Shown here: positions 1 through 7,954 of the stretch, piece after piece
Numbering within the stretch: the stretch's first letter is position 1
Layout of the letters: every line of letters starts with the position of its first letter
Source of the DNA: Nocardioides terrae
GTDB lineage: Bacteria; Actinomycetota; Actinomycetes; Propionibacteriales; Nocardioidaceae
DNA length: 42,286 nucleotides
Direction: 5' to 3'
Assembly (NCBI RefSeq): GCF_900112345.1
Contig: NZ_FOLB01000018.1
Span: 1 to 42,286 of the forward strand
Position numbers and translations under genes: made by a program
Notes under the pieces: model-generated
What the model was told of the DNA's origin: nothing
Database searches by the model: none
What the model saw: the letters and a program-made list of their open reading frames with translations, nothing else

Positions 1-121
1 CGGAGCCGGACTCGCCGACGAGGCCGACGATCTGCCCGTCCGGGACGGTCAGCGAGACGTCGTCGAGCACCGTGCTGGCGCCGTAGCGGACGGTCACGCG
101 GTCGAACTCGAGCGTGCTCAT
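1..121 (-). CDS. Peptide ABC transporter ATPase, DppF-like (5' end only, cut by window edge)
   Basis: Only the first 40 residues are present; the gene continues beyond base 1. They read as the start of an ABC ATPase: MSTLEFDRVTVRYG, then a beta-strand region leading to GLVGESGS, the beginning of a Walker A loop. The ATG (121..119) overlaps the stop of the upstream permease-ATPase gene by four bases (ATGA), so translation is probably coupled. In oligopeptide/dipeptide importers the second ATPase (DppF/OppF) is usually the last gene, which fits its place after the fused DppC-DppD-like gene. Family assignment rests on this context plus the P-loop start; the signature and Walker B motifs lie outside the window. 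Confidence 0.85.
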   Translation of the reverse strand, partial: MSTLEFDRVTVRYGASTVLDDVSLTVPDGQIVGLVGESGS

Positions 122-2265
122 CGCGCGACCTCCTCGCCCGGCGCCTTGGTCTCGATACGCTCGCTGGCGCTCGCTACTCGACCAGCGGAACCATCGCCGG
201 TGGTCGAGTAGCCCGAACCATCGCCGGTGGTCGAGTAGCCCGAACCATCGCCGGTGGTCGAGTAGCCGGAACCATCGCCGGTGGTCGAGTAGCCCGAACC
301 ATCGCCGGTGGTCGAGTAGCCGGAACCGTCGTCGGTGGTCGAGTAGCCCGAGCCCCTGGGCGAGGGCGTATCGAGACCACCGGCGGTCCCGATGCTGAGC
401 AGCTCGACCTCCTCGGCGGTGTGCCAGCAGGCGACCCGGTGGCCGGTGCCGTCGTCCCGGAGGACGGGCTCCTCGGTGCGGCAGCGGTCGTTGGCGATCG
501 GGCAGCGGGCGGCGAAGGCGCACCCGGCCGGGACGTGCGCCGGGTCGACCGGCTGGCCGGGGATCGTCGCCAGCGGTGCGTCGAGGGCGGTGGCCATGTC
601 GGGCACGGCGGCGACCAGGGCGCGGGTGTAGGGGTGTCGCGCGTCCGTCCGGAGGGCGTCCGTCGGCAGGTCCTCCACGATGCGGCCGGCATACATCACG
701 AGCACGCGGCCGCAGACGTCGGCGACGACCGAGACGTCGTGGCTGATCAGCAGCAGCGCGGCGTTCTGCTCCCGGCGTACGCCCTGGAGCAGCTCGAGCA
801 CCTGGCTCTGCACGGTGACGTCGAGGGCGGTGGTCGGCTCGTCGGCGATGATCAGCCGCGGGCTGCCCATGAGACCCATGCCGATCATGGCCCGTTGCCG
901 CATGCCGCCGGAGAACTCGTGGGGGTACTGACGCGCCCGGCGTTCCGGGTCACGCACGCGTACGGCGGCCAGGCGGTCGACCGCCCGGGCGAGGGCGCTC
1001 CGGCGGGAGAGCCCCTGGTGGTGGCGGCCGACCTCGGCGAGCTGGGTGCCGATCCGCATGACGGGGTTGAACGAGGTCATCGGGTCCTGGAAGACGACCG
1101 CGAGTGAGGTGCCGAGCAGCTCGTCGTGGTCGGCCTGCTCGAGGAGGTCGGTGCCGCAGAAGGTGAGCCGGCGGGCGTCGACCCGCCCCGGCTCCTCGAC
1201 CAGCCGAGCGATCGACAGCGCGGTCAGCGACTTGCCCGAGCCCGACTCGCCGACCACCCCGAGCGCCTCACCCGCGGCGATGCCGAACGAGACGCCGCGG
1301 ACCGGACGGACGCCGCCCGGGAACGACACGGCGAGGTCGCGCACGTCGAGGACCAGGTCGTCGCGGACGGTGCCCTCGTGGGCCGCGCGGCCCTCGGGCG
1401 TCTCGCCGGCGGGGACGTGCGGGAGCGGGTCCGCCGTGCCCGTGACGGTCGAGACGCCGAAGGCGCCGGCGATCGCCTCGCCGGTGAGGTTGAACGCGAG
1501 ACCGGCGAGGATCACCGCGATGCCCGGAGCGAGCGCGGCGAGCGGGTGGATGTAGATGCCGGAGAGGCCCTCCTGCATGAGCCGGCCCCAGTCGTAGGAG
1601 GGCGGCTGCACGCCGAGGCCGAGGAACGAGAGCCCGGCGAAGGAGAGCAGGACGCCGCCGGCCGTGATCGTCGCGTTGACGATGAGCGGCTCGGCGATGT
1701 TGGGCAGCACGTGGCGCACGACGATGCGGAGCCGGCTCACGCCTGCGATCCGGGCGGCAGCGACGAAGTCGCGCTCGGCGATGCCGGCGACGAACGTCTG
1801 GACGAGCCTGGCGAACCCCGGGGCGATCGCGACGCCGACGGCCAGGACGGCGCCACGGGTGCCGACCCCGAAGACGACGGCGAAGAAGAGCACCAGCAGC
1901 AGCCCGGGAAAGGCGACGAGGATGTTGACGACGGCCACCACGAGGCGGCCGACCCGACGGCCGAGCAAGAGCGGAGCGACGCCCAGCAGCAGGCCGAGGG
2001 TGGTTCCGATAGCGGTCGCCAGCAGCGCCAGCGCGACGGAGAGCCGGGTCGCGACGAGGACGCGGAACAGCAGGTCGCGGCCCAGGTTGTCGGTGCCGAT
2101 CCAGTGCTGGCCGGAGGGGCCGGCCAGCAGGTTGTCGGTGTCGACGGCGTCCGCGTGGTCACCCCACACGAGCGGCGCCAGGACGGCCAGCAGCAGCACC
2201 AGGCCGAGCATCGTGACGCCGGCGATCCCGACCGGCGTGCGCAGGACCCGCGACCAGCGGCGCAT
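118..2265 (-). CDS. Fused permease-ATPase of a peptide ABC importer (DppC-DppD type) with repeat tail
   Basis: A 715-residue protein joining two components that are normally separate. Residues 1-270 are a DppC/OppC-type inner-membrane permease: N-terminal hydrophobic segment, the GTDNLGRDLL motif (57-66) and an EAA-type loop near 170-189. After a linker (about 271-302), residues 303-615 are a DppD-type ATPase: Walker A GESGSGKS (339-346), signature FSGGM (451-455), Walker B LIIADEP (471-477), H-loop His509, and the oligopeptide-type C-terminal region with HPYTRALV and a Cys-rich GCAFAARCP. The ATG shares one base with the stop of the upstream permease (TGATG), and the stop overlaps the next ATPase. 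The last ~80 residues are low-complexity: six copies of a nine-residue GYSTTGDGS unit encoded by a 27-bp DNA repeat, so the tail is probably a by-product of repeat insertion, not a domain. Confidence 0.88.
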   Translation of the reverse strand: MRRWSRVLRTPVGIAGVTMLGLVLLLAVLAPLVWGDHADAVDTDNLLAGPSGQHWIGTDNLGRDLLFRVLVATRLSVALALLATAIGTTLGLLLGVAPLLLGRRVGRLVVAVVNILVAFPGLLLVLFFAVVFGVGTRGAVLAVGVAIAPGFARLVQTFVAGIAERDFVAAARIAGVSRLRIVVRHVLPNIAEPLIVNATITAGGVLLSFAGLSFLGLGVQPPSYDWGRLMQEGLSGIYIHPLAALAPGIAVILAGLAFNLTGEAIAGAFGVSTVTGTADPLPHVPAGETPEGRAAHEGTVRDDLVLDVRDLAVSFPGGVRPVRGVSFGIAAGEALGVVGESGSGKSLTALSIARLVEEPGRVDARRLTFCGTDLLEQADHDELLGTSLAVVFQDPMTSFNPVMRIGTQLAEVGRHHQGLSRRSALARAVDRLAAVRVRDPERRARQYPHEFSGGMRQRAMIGMGLMGSPRLIIADEPTTALDVTVQSQVLELLQGVRREQNAALLLISHDVSVVADVCGRVLVMYAGRIVEDLPTDALRTDARHPYTRALVAAVPDMATALDAPLATIPGQPVDPAHVPAGCAFAARCPIANDRCRTEEPVLRDDGTGHRVACWHTAEEVELLSIGTAGGLDTPSPRGSGYSTTDDGSGYSTTGDGSGYSTTGDGSGYSTTGDGSGYSTTGDGSGYSTTGDGSAGRVASASERIETKAPGEEVAR
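147..184. repeat. Dispersed hairpin repeat (REP-like), copy 1
   Basis: A 38-base imperfect palindrome starting TGGTCTCGATACG and ending CTACTCGACCA; the arms pair around a short CTGG centre. It lies inside the 3' end of the fused permease-ATPase gene and is the mirror image of the copy at 336-379. The ends (TGGTCGAG / CTCGAGACCA) match those of hairpins at 11223-11259 and 27665-27704. Confidence 0.75.
188..349. repeat. Six tandem copies of a 27-bp repeat inside the ABC gene
   Basis: Six head-to-tail 27-bp units at 188, 215, 242, 269, 296 and 323. Each begins GAACCATCGCCGGTGG and continues into TCGAGTAGCC; the units differ mainly at the last base or two, and the sixth has two changes (GAACCGTCGTCGG). 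Because 27 is a multiple of three the frame is kept and each unit encodes nine residues. The GGTCGAGTAGC portion equals one end of the flanking hairpin repeats, suggesting the array grew from a repeat half. Confidence 0.93.
336..379. repeat. Dispersed hairpin repeat (REP-like), copy 2, inverted relative to copy 1
   Basis: A palindrome starting TGGTCGAGTAGCC and ending GCGTATCGAGACCA, with arms pairing around a CCT centre. It overlaps the last 27-bp unit. Its outer arm GCGTATCGAGACC (366-378) is the exact complement of GGTCTCGATACGC (148-160), so copies 1 and 2 bracket the 27-bp array as a large inverted repeat. Confidence 0.75.
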
Positions 2266-3275
2266 CAGCTGTCCCCGATCGTCGAGCGGGGGTCGATGAG
2301 GGCCAGCGCGACGTCGACCAGCGTGTTGACGACGAGCACGATGACGCCGTACACGAGGACGGTGCCCTGCACCATCGGGTAGTCCTTCGTGGTGATCGAC
2401 TGCACGATCGTGCTGCCCAGGCCGGGCCAGGCGAAGACGTTCTCGACCAGGACGGTGCCCGCGACCATCGAGGCCAGCAACATGCCGCCGAGCGTGAGCG
2501 TCGCGGTGACGGCGTTCGGGAGCGCGTGGCGCAGGTTGATCCGCAGTGACGGCAGCCGCTTGGCGCGGGCGGTGCGGATGTAGTCGGTGTCGAGCACGCT
2601 GAGCATCTCGACCCGCACGATGCGGGCGAGGACGGCGGCCGGGCCGATCGCGAGGGCGATCACCGGGAGGACGTAGGAGGTGGCACCGCTGCGTCCCGCC
2701 ACCGGGAACCAGCCGAGGTTGACGGCGAGCACCGCGACCAGGGCCACGCCGACGAGGAAGTCGGGGATCGAGCCGAGCACGACGCTGGTGCCGGCGAACG
2801 TCAGCTCCGTACGCCGACGGCGACCGCGTCGGGTCGCGACCGCGACCGCGACACCGAGCGGGATGGCGACCGCGACCGCCACCGCGAAGGCCAGGAGTGC
2901 GAGCGAGGCGGTGGCGGGGAGTCGCTGGCTGATGGTGTCGCTGACGGCCAGCTGGCTCTGGATCGACTCCCCGAGGTCGCCGCGGAAGAGGTGGCCGACG
3001 TAGTGGAGGTACTGCGTCAGCAGCGGGTCCTCGAGTCCCAGCGCCTTTCGCTTGGCGGCGACGAGGTCGGGGGGCGCGGTCAGGCCGAGGGCCGCTCGCA
3101 CCGGGTCGCCCGGCACGAGGTGGATCATCAGGAAGCTGGCCGTGACCAGCACCCACAGCGACACCAGCAGCCGTCCCGTGCGGCGGACGACGAAGCGCGT
3201 CCACCTCCCGCCCGGGATCCCCCTGGTGCGGGGGGCGGGCCGGATCGGGGCGGCTGCCGGTGTCAGTGTGGTCAT
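2265..3275 (-). CDS. Peptide ABC transporter permease, DppB-like
   Basis: A 336-residue inner-membrane permease of the DppB/OppB family. After a Pro/Arg-rich N-terminus comes the first membrane segment with the family's VRRTGRLLVSLWVLVTASF pattern and HLVPGDPVRAALG; further membrane segments follow, with an EAA-type loop around RTARAKRLPSLRINLRHALPN. The C-terminal end has ALALIDPR, typical of the family. The length is normal. It is third in the operon: 20 bases separate it from the binding-protein gene, and its TGA overlaps the ATG of the fused gene by one base. With the fused DppC-like half it should form the channel. The peptide class cannot be read from the permease. Confidence 0.92.
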   Translation of the reverse strand: MTTLTPAAAPIRPAPRTRGIPGGRWTRFVVRRTGRLLVSLWVLVTASFLMIHLVPGDPVRAALGLTAPPDLVAAKRKALGLEDPLLTQYLHYVGHLFRGDLGESIQSQLAVSDTISQRLPATASLALLAFAVAVAVAIPLGVAVAVATRRGRRRRTELTFAGTSVVLGSIPDFLVGVALVAVLAVNLGWFPVAGRSGATSYVLPVIALAIGPAAVLARIVRVEMLSVLDTDYIRTARAKRLPSLRINLRHALPNAVTATLTLGGMLLASMVAGTVLVENVFAWPGLGSTIVQSITTKDYPMVQGTVLVYGVIVLVVNTLVDVALALIDPRSTIGDS

Positions 3276-3295
3276 GGCTCTGGTCGTGGTCCTGG

Positions 3296-4897
3296 TCAGC
3301 CGAGCATCTTGATGCTGGTCGGGACGATCCAGCCGGAGATCTCGAGGTCGGCGCCCTTGTGGAAGGTCGGCGTCACGTTGTTGGCGAAGGGCACGACGTC
3401 GGCAGCCTTGAAGAGCGCCTTCTCGGCCGTGGCCCAGTCGTCGCAGCCGTCGGTGCCGGCCTTGCCCATGGCCGTCTTGACACTGGCCTCGTAGTCGGCG
3501 TTCTGGATGCCGGCGAAGTTGGTCCCGCCGTCCTTCACCGTGGGGCCCGAGTAGAACGGGACGATCTGGTCGGGCGAGCTGACGTTGATCGGCTCCCAGG
3601 CGATGTCCCAGTCACCGCTGCCGAAGAGGATCGGCTGGAGGTTGGTGGTGTTGGCCCCCTTGGCCTGCACGTCCACGCCGAGGTCCTTCCACGCCTTTGC
3701 CGCGAGCTCGGCCGCGGCTGAGCCGCCGCTGCCGAGGACGGTGTCGTAGAGGAACGTGACGGAGAGCTTCTTGCCGTCCTTGGCGTAGACGCCGTCGGCG
3801 CCCTTGGCGTAGCCGGCGCTCTCGAGCGCGGCGGCCGCGGCCGAGGTGTCGGTGGCCGGGACGTTGCCCTTGACCGTGTCGCCCGGGCAGGCGGCCGGGG
3901 CGAGGATGGCCAGGCCGGTCGCGGGCCCTCCGGTGCCGGAGGTGATGACCTTCTGCAGCTCGGCCAGGTCGAGCGACTGGGTGAGCGCCATCCGGACGGC
4001 CGGGTCGTTGGTGACCCGCCCCTCGGCGTGGTTGTACCACTGCTCGCCGGTCACGATCTCGGTGTTCACGGCCTTGATCTGCGCACCGGAGAGGCGCTTG
4101 GCGTCGGGGCCGAGGATCTGGGCCGCGTTCGCCTCGCCGCTGATCAGCTGGTTGGCAGCGGTCGTCTCGTTGCTGACGATCTTGACCTCGATGGTGGCCG
4201 GCGTGCCCTCGGCCGAGGTCTTGGCGCCGTTGGGGCCCCAGGCGTAGTCCTTGCGGACGGCGTAGGTGTAGTGGTCGCCCGGAGCGGCCTCCTTGAGCGT
4301 GTAGGGGCCGGTGCCGGCGGTGCCCGCCTTGAGGCTGGCCCGGTCCTTGAGGCCGGACTCGCAGACCATCGGCAGGTTGGCCAGGCCGTTGATCACGAAC
4401 GGCGACGGCGAGGCCAGGGTCAGGGTGACCGTGGAGCCGGACGCGGCGGCCGTGGCGCCGACGGGCATGTAGACACCGAGGTACGGGCTCTTGTTCTTCG
4501 GGTCCCCGACGTAGGTGAGGTTGTCGGCCACCGTCTGGGCGTCGAAGGTCGATCCGTCGGAGCAGGTGACCCCGTCCTTGATGTCGAAGGTGACCGTGTT
4601 GCCGTCGACGGTCCACTTCGAGGCGAGCTGGGGCTGGACCTCACCCTTCACGTCGACGTGCACGAGCGCGTCGTAGGCGAATTGGGCGACCTGGACGGCG
4701 GCGCTGACCGGCGAGCTCTGGGGGTCGAGGGCCCCGGGGTCCGTCGCCAGCACGAGGGTGAAGGTCTTGCCGTCGGCGTACTTGCTGCTGCCTCCGCCGC
4801 CGCCGTTGTCGTCCGACCCGCCGCCACAGGCGGTGAGGCCGACGGCGGCAACGGACAGGGAGAGCGCCAGGAAGGCACTCGATCGGACCGGCCTCAT
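3296..4897 (-). CDS. Peptide-binding lipoprotein of the ABC importer (solute-binding family 5)
   Basis: A 533-residue extracellular binding protein. The first 23 residues are a lipoprotein signal peptide (MRPVRSSAF, hydrophobic core) ending in the lipobox LTAC with Cys24 as the lipidation site, followed by a Gly/Ser/Asp linker. The body has the family 5 pattern: TLVLATDPGALDPQ near the N-terminus, FAYDALVHVD, QPQLASKWTVDG, and FDIKDGVTCSDG with TGPYTLKEA further on. The length matches DppA/OppA relatives. The ATG overlaps the stop of the serine hydrolase gene by four bases, so the hydrolase and the transporter are one operon. The protein likely captures peptides at the outer membrane face of the cell; ligand specificity is inferred only from neighbours. 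Confidence 0.93.
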   Translation of the reverse strand: MRPVRSSAFLALSLSVAAVGLTACGGGSDDNGGGGGSSKYADGKTFTLVLATDPGALDPQSSPVSAAVQVAQFAYDALVHVDVKGEVQPQLASKWTVDGNTVTFDIKDGVTCSDGSTFDAQTVADNLTYVGDPKNKSPYLGVYMPVGATAAASGSTVTLTLASPSPFVINGLANLPMVCESGLKDRASLKAGTAGTGPYTLKEAAPGDHYTYAVRKDYAWGPNGAKTSAEGTPATIEVKIVSNETTAANQLISGEANAAQILGPDAKRLSGAQIKAVNTEIVTGEQWYNHAEGRVTNDPAVRMALTQSLDLAELQKVITSGTGGPATGLAILAPAACPGDTVKGNVPATDTSAAAAALESAGYAKGADGVYAKDGKKLSVTFLYDTVLGSGGSAAAELAAKAWKDLGVDVQAKGANTTNLQPILFGSGDWDIAWEPINVSSPDQIVPFYSGPTVKDGGTNFAGIQNADYEASVKTAMGKAGTDGCDDWATAEKALFKAADVVPFANNVTPTFHKGADLEISGWIVPTSIKMLG

Positions 4898-6345
4898 GAG
4901 CGTTCCTCTTTCTTCGGGTGAAGGGGGTTCCCCGAGACGGGGGTGTCGACGCGCGAGACGACGCGGCCGTAGTGGACGTACTTCGCCTTCCCGGTGCCGT
5001 CGCCGTTGGTGTCGCCGATGAAGGCGAAGACGACGTGGATGCCGTGGAAGGCCTCGACCGAGATGAGGGAGTCCTCCGCGAGGTGGACGAGCTCGAAGCG
5101 GATCGGCCTCTCGCCGATCTCGGCGATGATGTCCTTGGGCTCGCGGTCGAGCCAGACCCTGCCGTCGGCGTCCTGGGTGACCCGGATGTCGTAGATCGTG
5201 TCGGCGTAGTGGCCGAGGTAGCGGCTCACATCGACCGTGTCCGGGTGCTCGGGCGGCGTCGGCCGGGCGGGGAGTACGACGCCCGTCAGGTCCGCCAGGA
5301 GCTTCGCGACCACGTCGTTGAAGAGCCCGAAGAAGTCGCCGCCGTTGGTCAGCATCGCGATCGCGACCCCGGCCTCGGGGACGACGCGGAGGAAGGCGGC
5401 CTGGCCGATCGTGCCGCCGTCGTGGGCGACCACGGTGCCCTGCGGGGTGTCGAACAGCTCCCAGCCCAGCCCCCAGGCGTCGCCCATGCCCGAGAGGCGG
5501 GGCAGGTCGACCTGGCGGGTCTGCATCGCCTCGGTCGACTCCGCGCTCAGCACGCGGGTGCCGTCGGGGGCGGTGCCGCCGTCGAGGTGCATCCGGACGA
5601 ACCCGAGCAGGTCGGTCGGCGTCATGGCGAGCATGGAGCCGGCCGGGGCGTTGGAGCGGGCCAGCGCCCAGGTCGGTGCGGTTGTCAGCGTCGAGCCATC
5701 CTCCCCTGCCACGTGACCGGTCGCCGCGCGGTGGAGGATCGCCTCGTAGGGGCTCGGACTGACCCGGGCCAGGCCGAGCGGCTGCGCGATCCGCTCGAGC
5801 AGCACCTCGTCGTACGGCTTGCCGCGGAGGACCTCGACGAGGCGCCCGAGGACGACGAACCCGGTGTTGTTGTAGGAGAACGTCTCGCCCGGGGCGAAGA
5901 GCTGGGGCAGGTCGGTGAGCGTGGCGACGTACTTCTCGATGGCGTCCTCGCCCCGACCGGTGTCGGTGAAGATGTCGCCCTCGAAGCCGGCCGTGTGGGT
6001 GAGCAGGTGGCGGACCGTGATGACCTTCGCCGCCTCCATGTCGCCGATCACGAGCTCGGGCAGGTAGGTGAGCAGCGGCTCGTCGAGGTCGACCAGGCCG
6101 TCGTCGACGAGCTGCAGGACGAGCGTGGTGGTCCAGATCTTGGTGATGGAGCCGATCTGGAAGACCGTGTCCGCATCGACCGCGACGCCGGTCGCAAGGC
6201 TGGTGACGCCGCCGGTGGCGGTCGCGATCCGGCCGTCGGCCAGAACCGCGACCGTGGCACCGGGGACGTCGTGCTCGGCAACGAGGCGGGCGAAGCTCTC
6301 CAGCAGCCACGTGGCGGCAGCATCCAGGCCGTTCTTCTCCGACAT
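4894..6345 (-). CDS. Serine hydrolase of the beta-lactamase / DD-peptidase fold (class C-like)
   Basis: A penicillin-recognising fold enzyme of 483 residues from this ATG. The nucleophile motif is SITK (in IGSITKIWT), the second motif is YNN (in SYNNTGF), and HDGG (in VAHDGGTIGQ) takes the KTG position, as in class C-related esterases, D-aminopeptidases and DD-peptidases. The C-terminal ~110 residues form an extra domain after the catalytic fold. No signal peptide is visible. The chosen start is preceded by TAGCGT and seven bases, fitting a leaderless promoter; an alternative TTG at 6396 adds 17 residues and has AAGGAGG eleven bases upstream. The gene heads the peptide-importer operon and is divergent from a D-amino-acid deacylase, so hydrolysis of D-residue peptides is a reasonable inference, not shown by the sequence. 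Confidence 0.88.
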   Translation of the reverse strand: MSEKNGLDAAATWLLESFARLVAEHDVPGATVAVLADGRIATATGGVTSLATGVAVDADTVFQIGSITKIWTTTLVLQLVDDGLVDLDEPLLTYLPELVIGDMEAAKVITVRHLLTHTAGFEGDIFTDTGRGEDAIEKYVATLTDLPQLFAPGETFSYNNTGFVVLGRLVEVLRGKPYDEVLLERIAQPLGLARVSPSPYEAILHRAATGHVAGEDGSTLTTAPTWALARSNAPAGSMLAMTPTDLLGFVRMHLDGGTAPDGTRVLSAESTEAMQTRQVDLPRLSGMGDAWGLGWELFDTPQGTVVAHDGGTIGQAAFLRVVPEAGVAIAMLTNGGDFFGLFNDVVAKLLADLTGVVLPARPTPPEHPDTVDVSRYLGHYADTIYDIRVTQDADGRVWLDREPKDIIAEIGERPIRFELVHLAEDSLISVEAFHGIHVVFAFIGDTNGDGTGKAKYVHYGRVVSRVDTPVSGNPLHPKKEERS

Positions 6346-6463
6346 GGCGGCCACGCTAGGCGGCGGACGGACGGCAGTATCCGTTCGATCGGCCAACCGA
6401 GAGGGTTCCTCCTTGTCCGATCGCCCAATGAGACACGTGCGTCGGTCGAGGTTGGATGGAGGC

Positions 6464-7936
6464 GTGCTGATTCTTCGAGGCGGCCTCGTGGCCGACCCGC
6501 GCTCCGGGACCGAACGGGTGGTCGACGTCGTCGTCGACGGCGGGAAGGTCGTCGCGGTCGGTTCGTTGCCGCCGGGCGCCGAGTCGGCGGAGGTCCTGGA
6601 CGTCAGCGGGCTCGTGGTGGGGCCGGGCTTCGTCGACCTGCACAGCCACGTCCACTCGATCGCGGGCCAGCGGCTGCAGGCGCTCGACGGCGTGACGGCG
6701 ACGCTCGACCTCGAGGCCGGCCTGATGCCGGTCGAGCAGGCCTACGCGCGTGCCGCGGCCGACGGTCGGCTGCTGCACTACGGCGTCTCCGCCTCGTGGG
6801 GCGACGCCCGCGCGACGGCGCACCTCGGCGTCACGCCGGGCGCCGACCTCCACGCGTCCCTGGCCATGCTGGGCGACCCGGACTGGCAGCGGACCTCAAC
6901 CCCGGCCGAGCGCGCGGTGTGGCTGCGCCTTCTCGAGTCCGAGCTCGAGGCCGGGGCGCTCGGGATCGGGGTGCTGATGGGCTACGCCCCGCGGTCCGAC
7001 CCGTCCGAGTTCCTGGAGGTGGCCCGCCTGGCCGCGTCGACCGGGACGGCCACCTTCACCCACGTGCGGGAGATCGTCGAGGCCGACCCGACGACGCCGA
7101 TCGACGGCTCGCTCGAGATCACCCGTGCCGCCGCCGAGACCGGCGCGGCGATGCACCACTGCCACGTCAACAGCACCTCCCGCCGCCACGTCGACCGGGT
7201 GCTCGACCTGCTCGACACGGCGCGCGCGAACGGGTCGCGCGTCACGGTCGAGGCCTACCCGTACGGCGCCGGGAGCACCGCGATCGGCGCCTTCTTCCTG
7301 TCCCCCGAGCGGCTGTCCGCGTGGGGCCTCGTGCCGTCGTCGATCACGATGGTGTCGACCGGCGAGCGGATCGCGTCGGTCTCCCGCCTCGCCGAGCTGC
7401 GGGCGACCGACCCCGGCGCCGTCTGTGTGGTCGCCTTCCTGGACGAGTCCGACCCGGAGGACGCCGCGCTCCTGCAGCGGGCGCTGGCCTTCCCAGACTC
7501 GATCGTCGCCAGCGACGCGATGCACGTGGAGTGGCCGGACGGCTCGACCGACTCCCGCGAGTGGCCGCTGCCGCCCGGTGGCCAGACGCACCCCCGGACG
7601 GCCGGCACGTTCGCCCGCTCCCTGCGCCGGATGGTCGTGGAGACGGGCACCTGGTCGTGGGCCGAGGCGTTCCGCCGGTGCTCGTGGTTGCCGGCCCAGG
7701 TCGTCGCCGGCTTCGCCGGCTCGGCGGCCGGCAAGGGCTGGCTCGGGGTCGGCGCCGACGCCGACCTGGTCGTGATCGACCCCTCGACGATCAGCGACCG
7801 GGCGACGTACGTCGACCCGACCCGACCCTCCACCGGCGTCCGGCACCTGCTCGTCGACGGCACCTTCGTCGTCCGCGACGGCGAGCTCGACACGTCCGCC
7901 TACCCCGGTCGTCCGATCCGCGCGACGCTCCGCTGA
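6464..7936 (+). CDS. N-acyl-D-amino-acid deacylase family amidohydrolase (D-glutamate deacylase-like)
   Basis: A 490-residue metal-dependent amidohydrolase. The N-terminal small beta domain (LILRGGLVADPRSG) leads to the metal motif GFVDLHSHVH (His60, His62); further candidate ligands are Glu84 in LDLEAG, His200 in THVRE, the HHCH cluster at 231-234 and Asp351 in ASDAMH; the protein closes with GADADLVVIDP. Classical D-aminoacylases have a Cys where this protein has LDLEAG; from memory the variant is seen in proteins annotated as D-glutamate deacylase. It would release free D-amino acids from N-acyl forms. It is divergent from the serine hydrolase/peptide importer operon. The start is uncertain: GTG 6464 matches the usual N-terminus but GGAGG sits only one base upstream; ATG 6428 is in frame. 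Confidence 0.85.
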   Translation: MLILRGGLVADPRSGTERVVDVVVDGGKVVAVGSLPPGAESAEVLDVSGLVVGPGFVDLHSHVHSIAGQRLQALDGVTATLDLEAGLMPVEQAYARAAADGRLLHYGVSASWGDARATAHLGVTPGADLHASLAMLGDPDWQRTSTPAERAVWLRLLESELEAGALGIGVLMGYAPRSDPSEFLEVARLAASTGTATFTHVREIVEADPTTPIDGSLEITRAAAETGAAMHHCHVNSTSRRHVDRVLDLLDTARANGSRVTVEAYPYGAGSTAIGAFFLSPERLSAWGLVPSSITMVSTGERIASVSRLAELRATDPGAVCVVAFLDESDPEDAALLQRALAFPDSIVASDAMHVEWPDGSTDSREWPLPPGGQTHPRTAGTFARSLRRMVVETGTWSWAEAFRRCSWLPAQVVAGFAGSAAGKGWLGVGADADLVVIDPSTISDRATYVDPTRPSTGVRHLLVDGTFVVRDGELDTSAYPGRPIRATLR

Positions 7937-7954
7937 GCGGCTCCACTCGAAGCG

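Noticed and set aside
188..349. CRISPR array
   Set aside because: The 27-bp units are directly adjacent with no spacers, lie inside a coding frame, and no cas genes are present.
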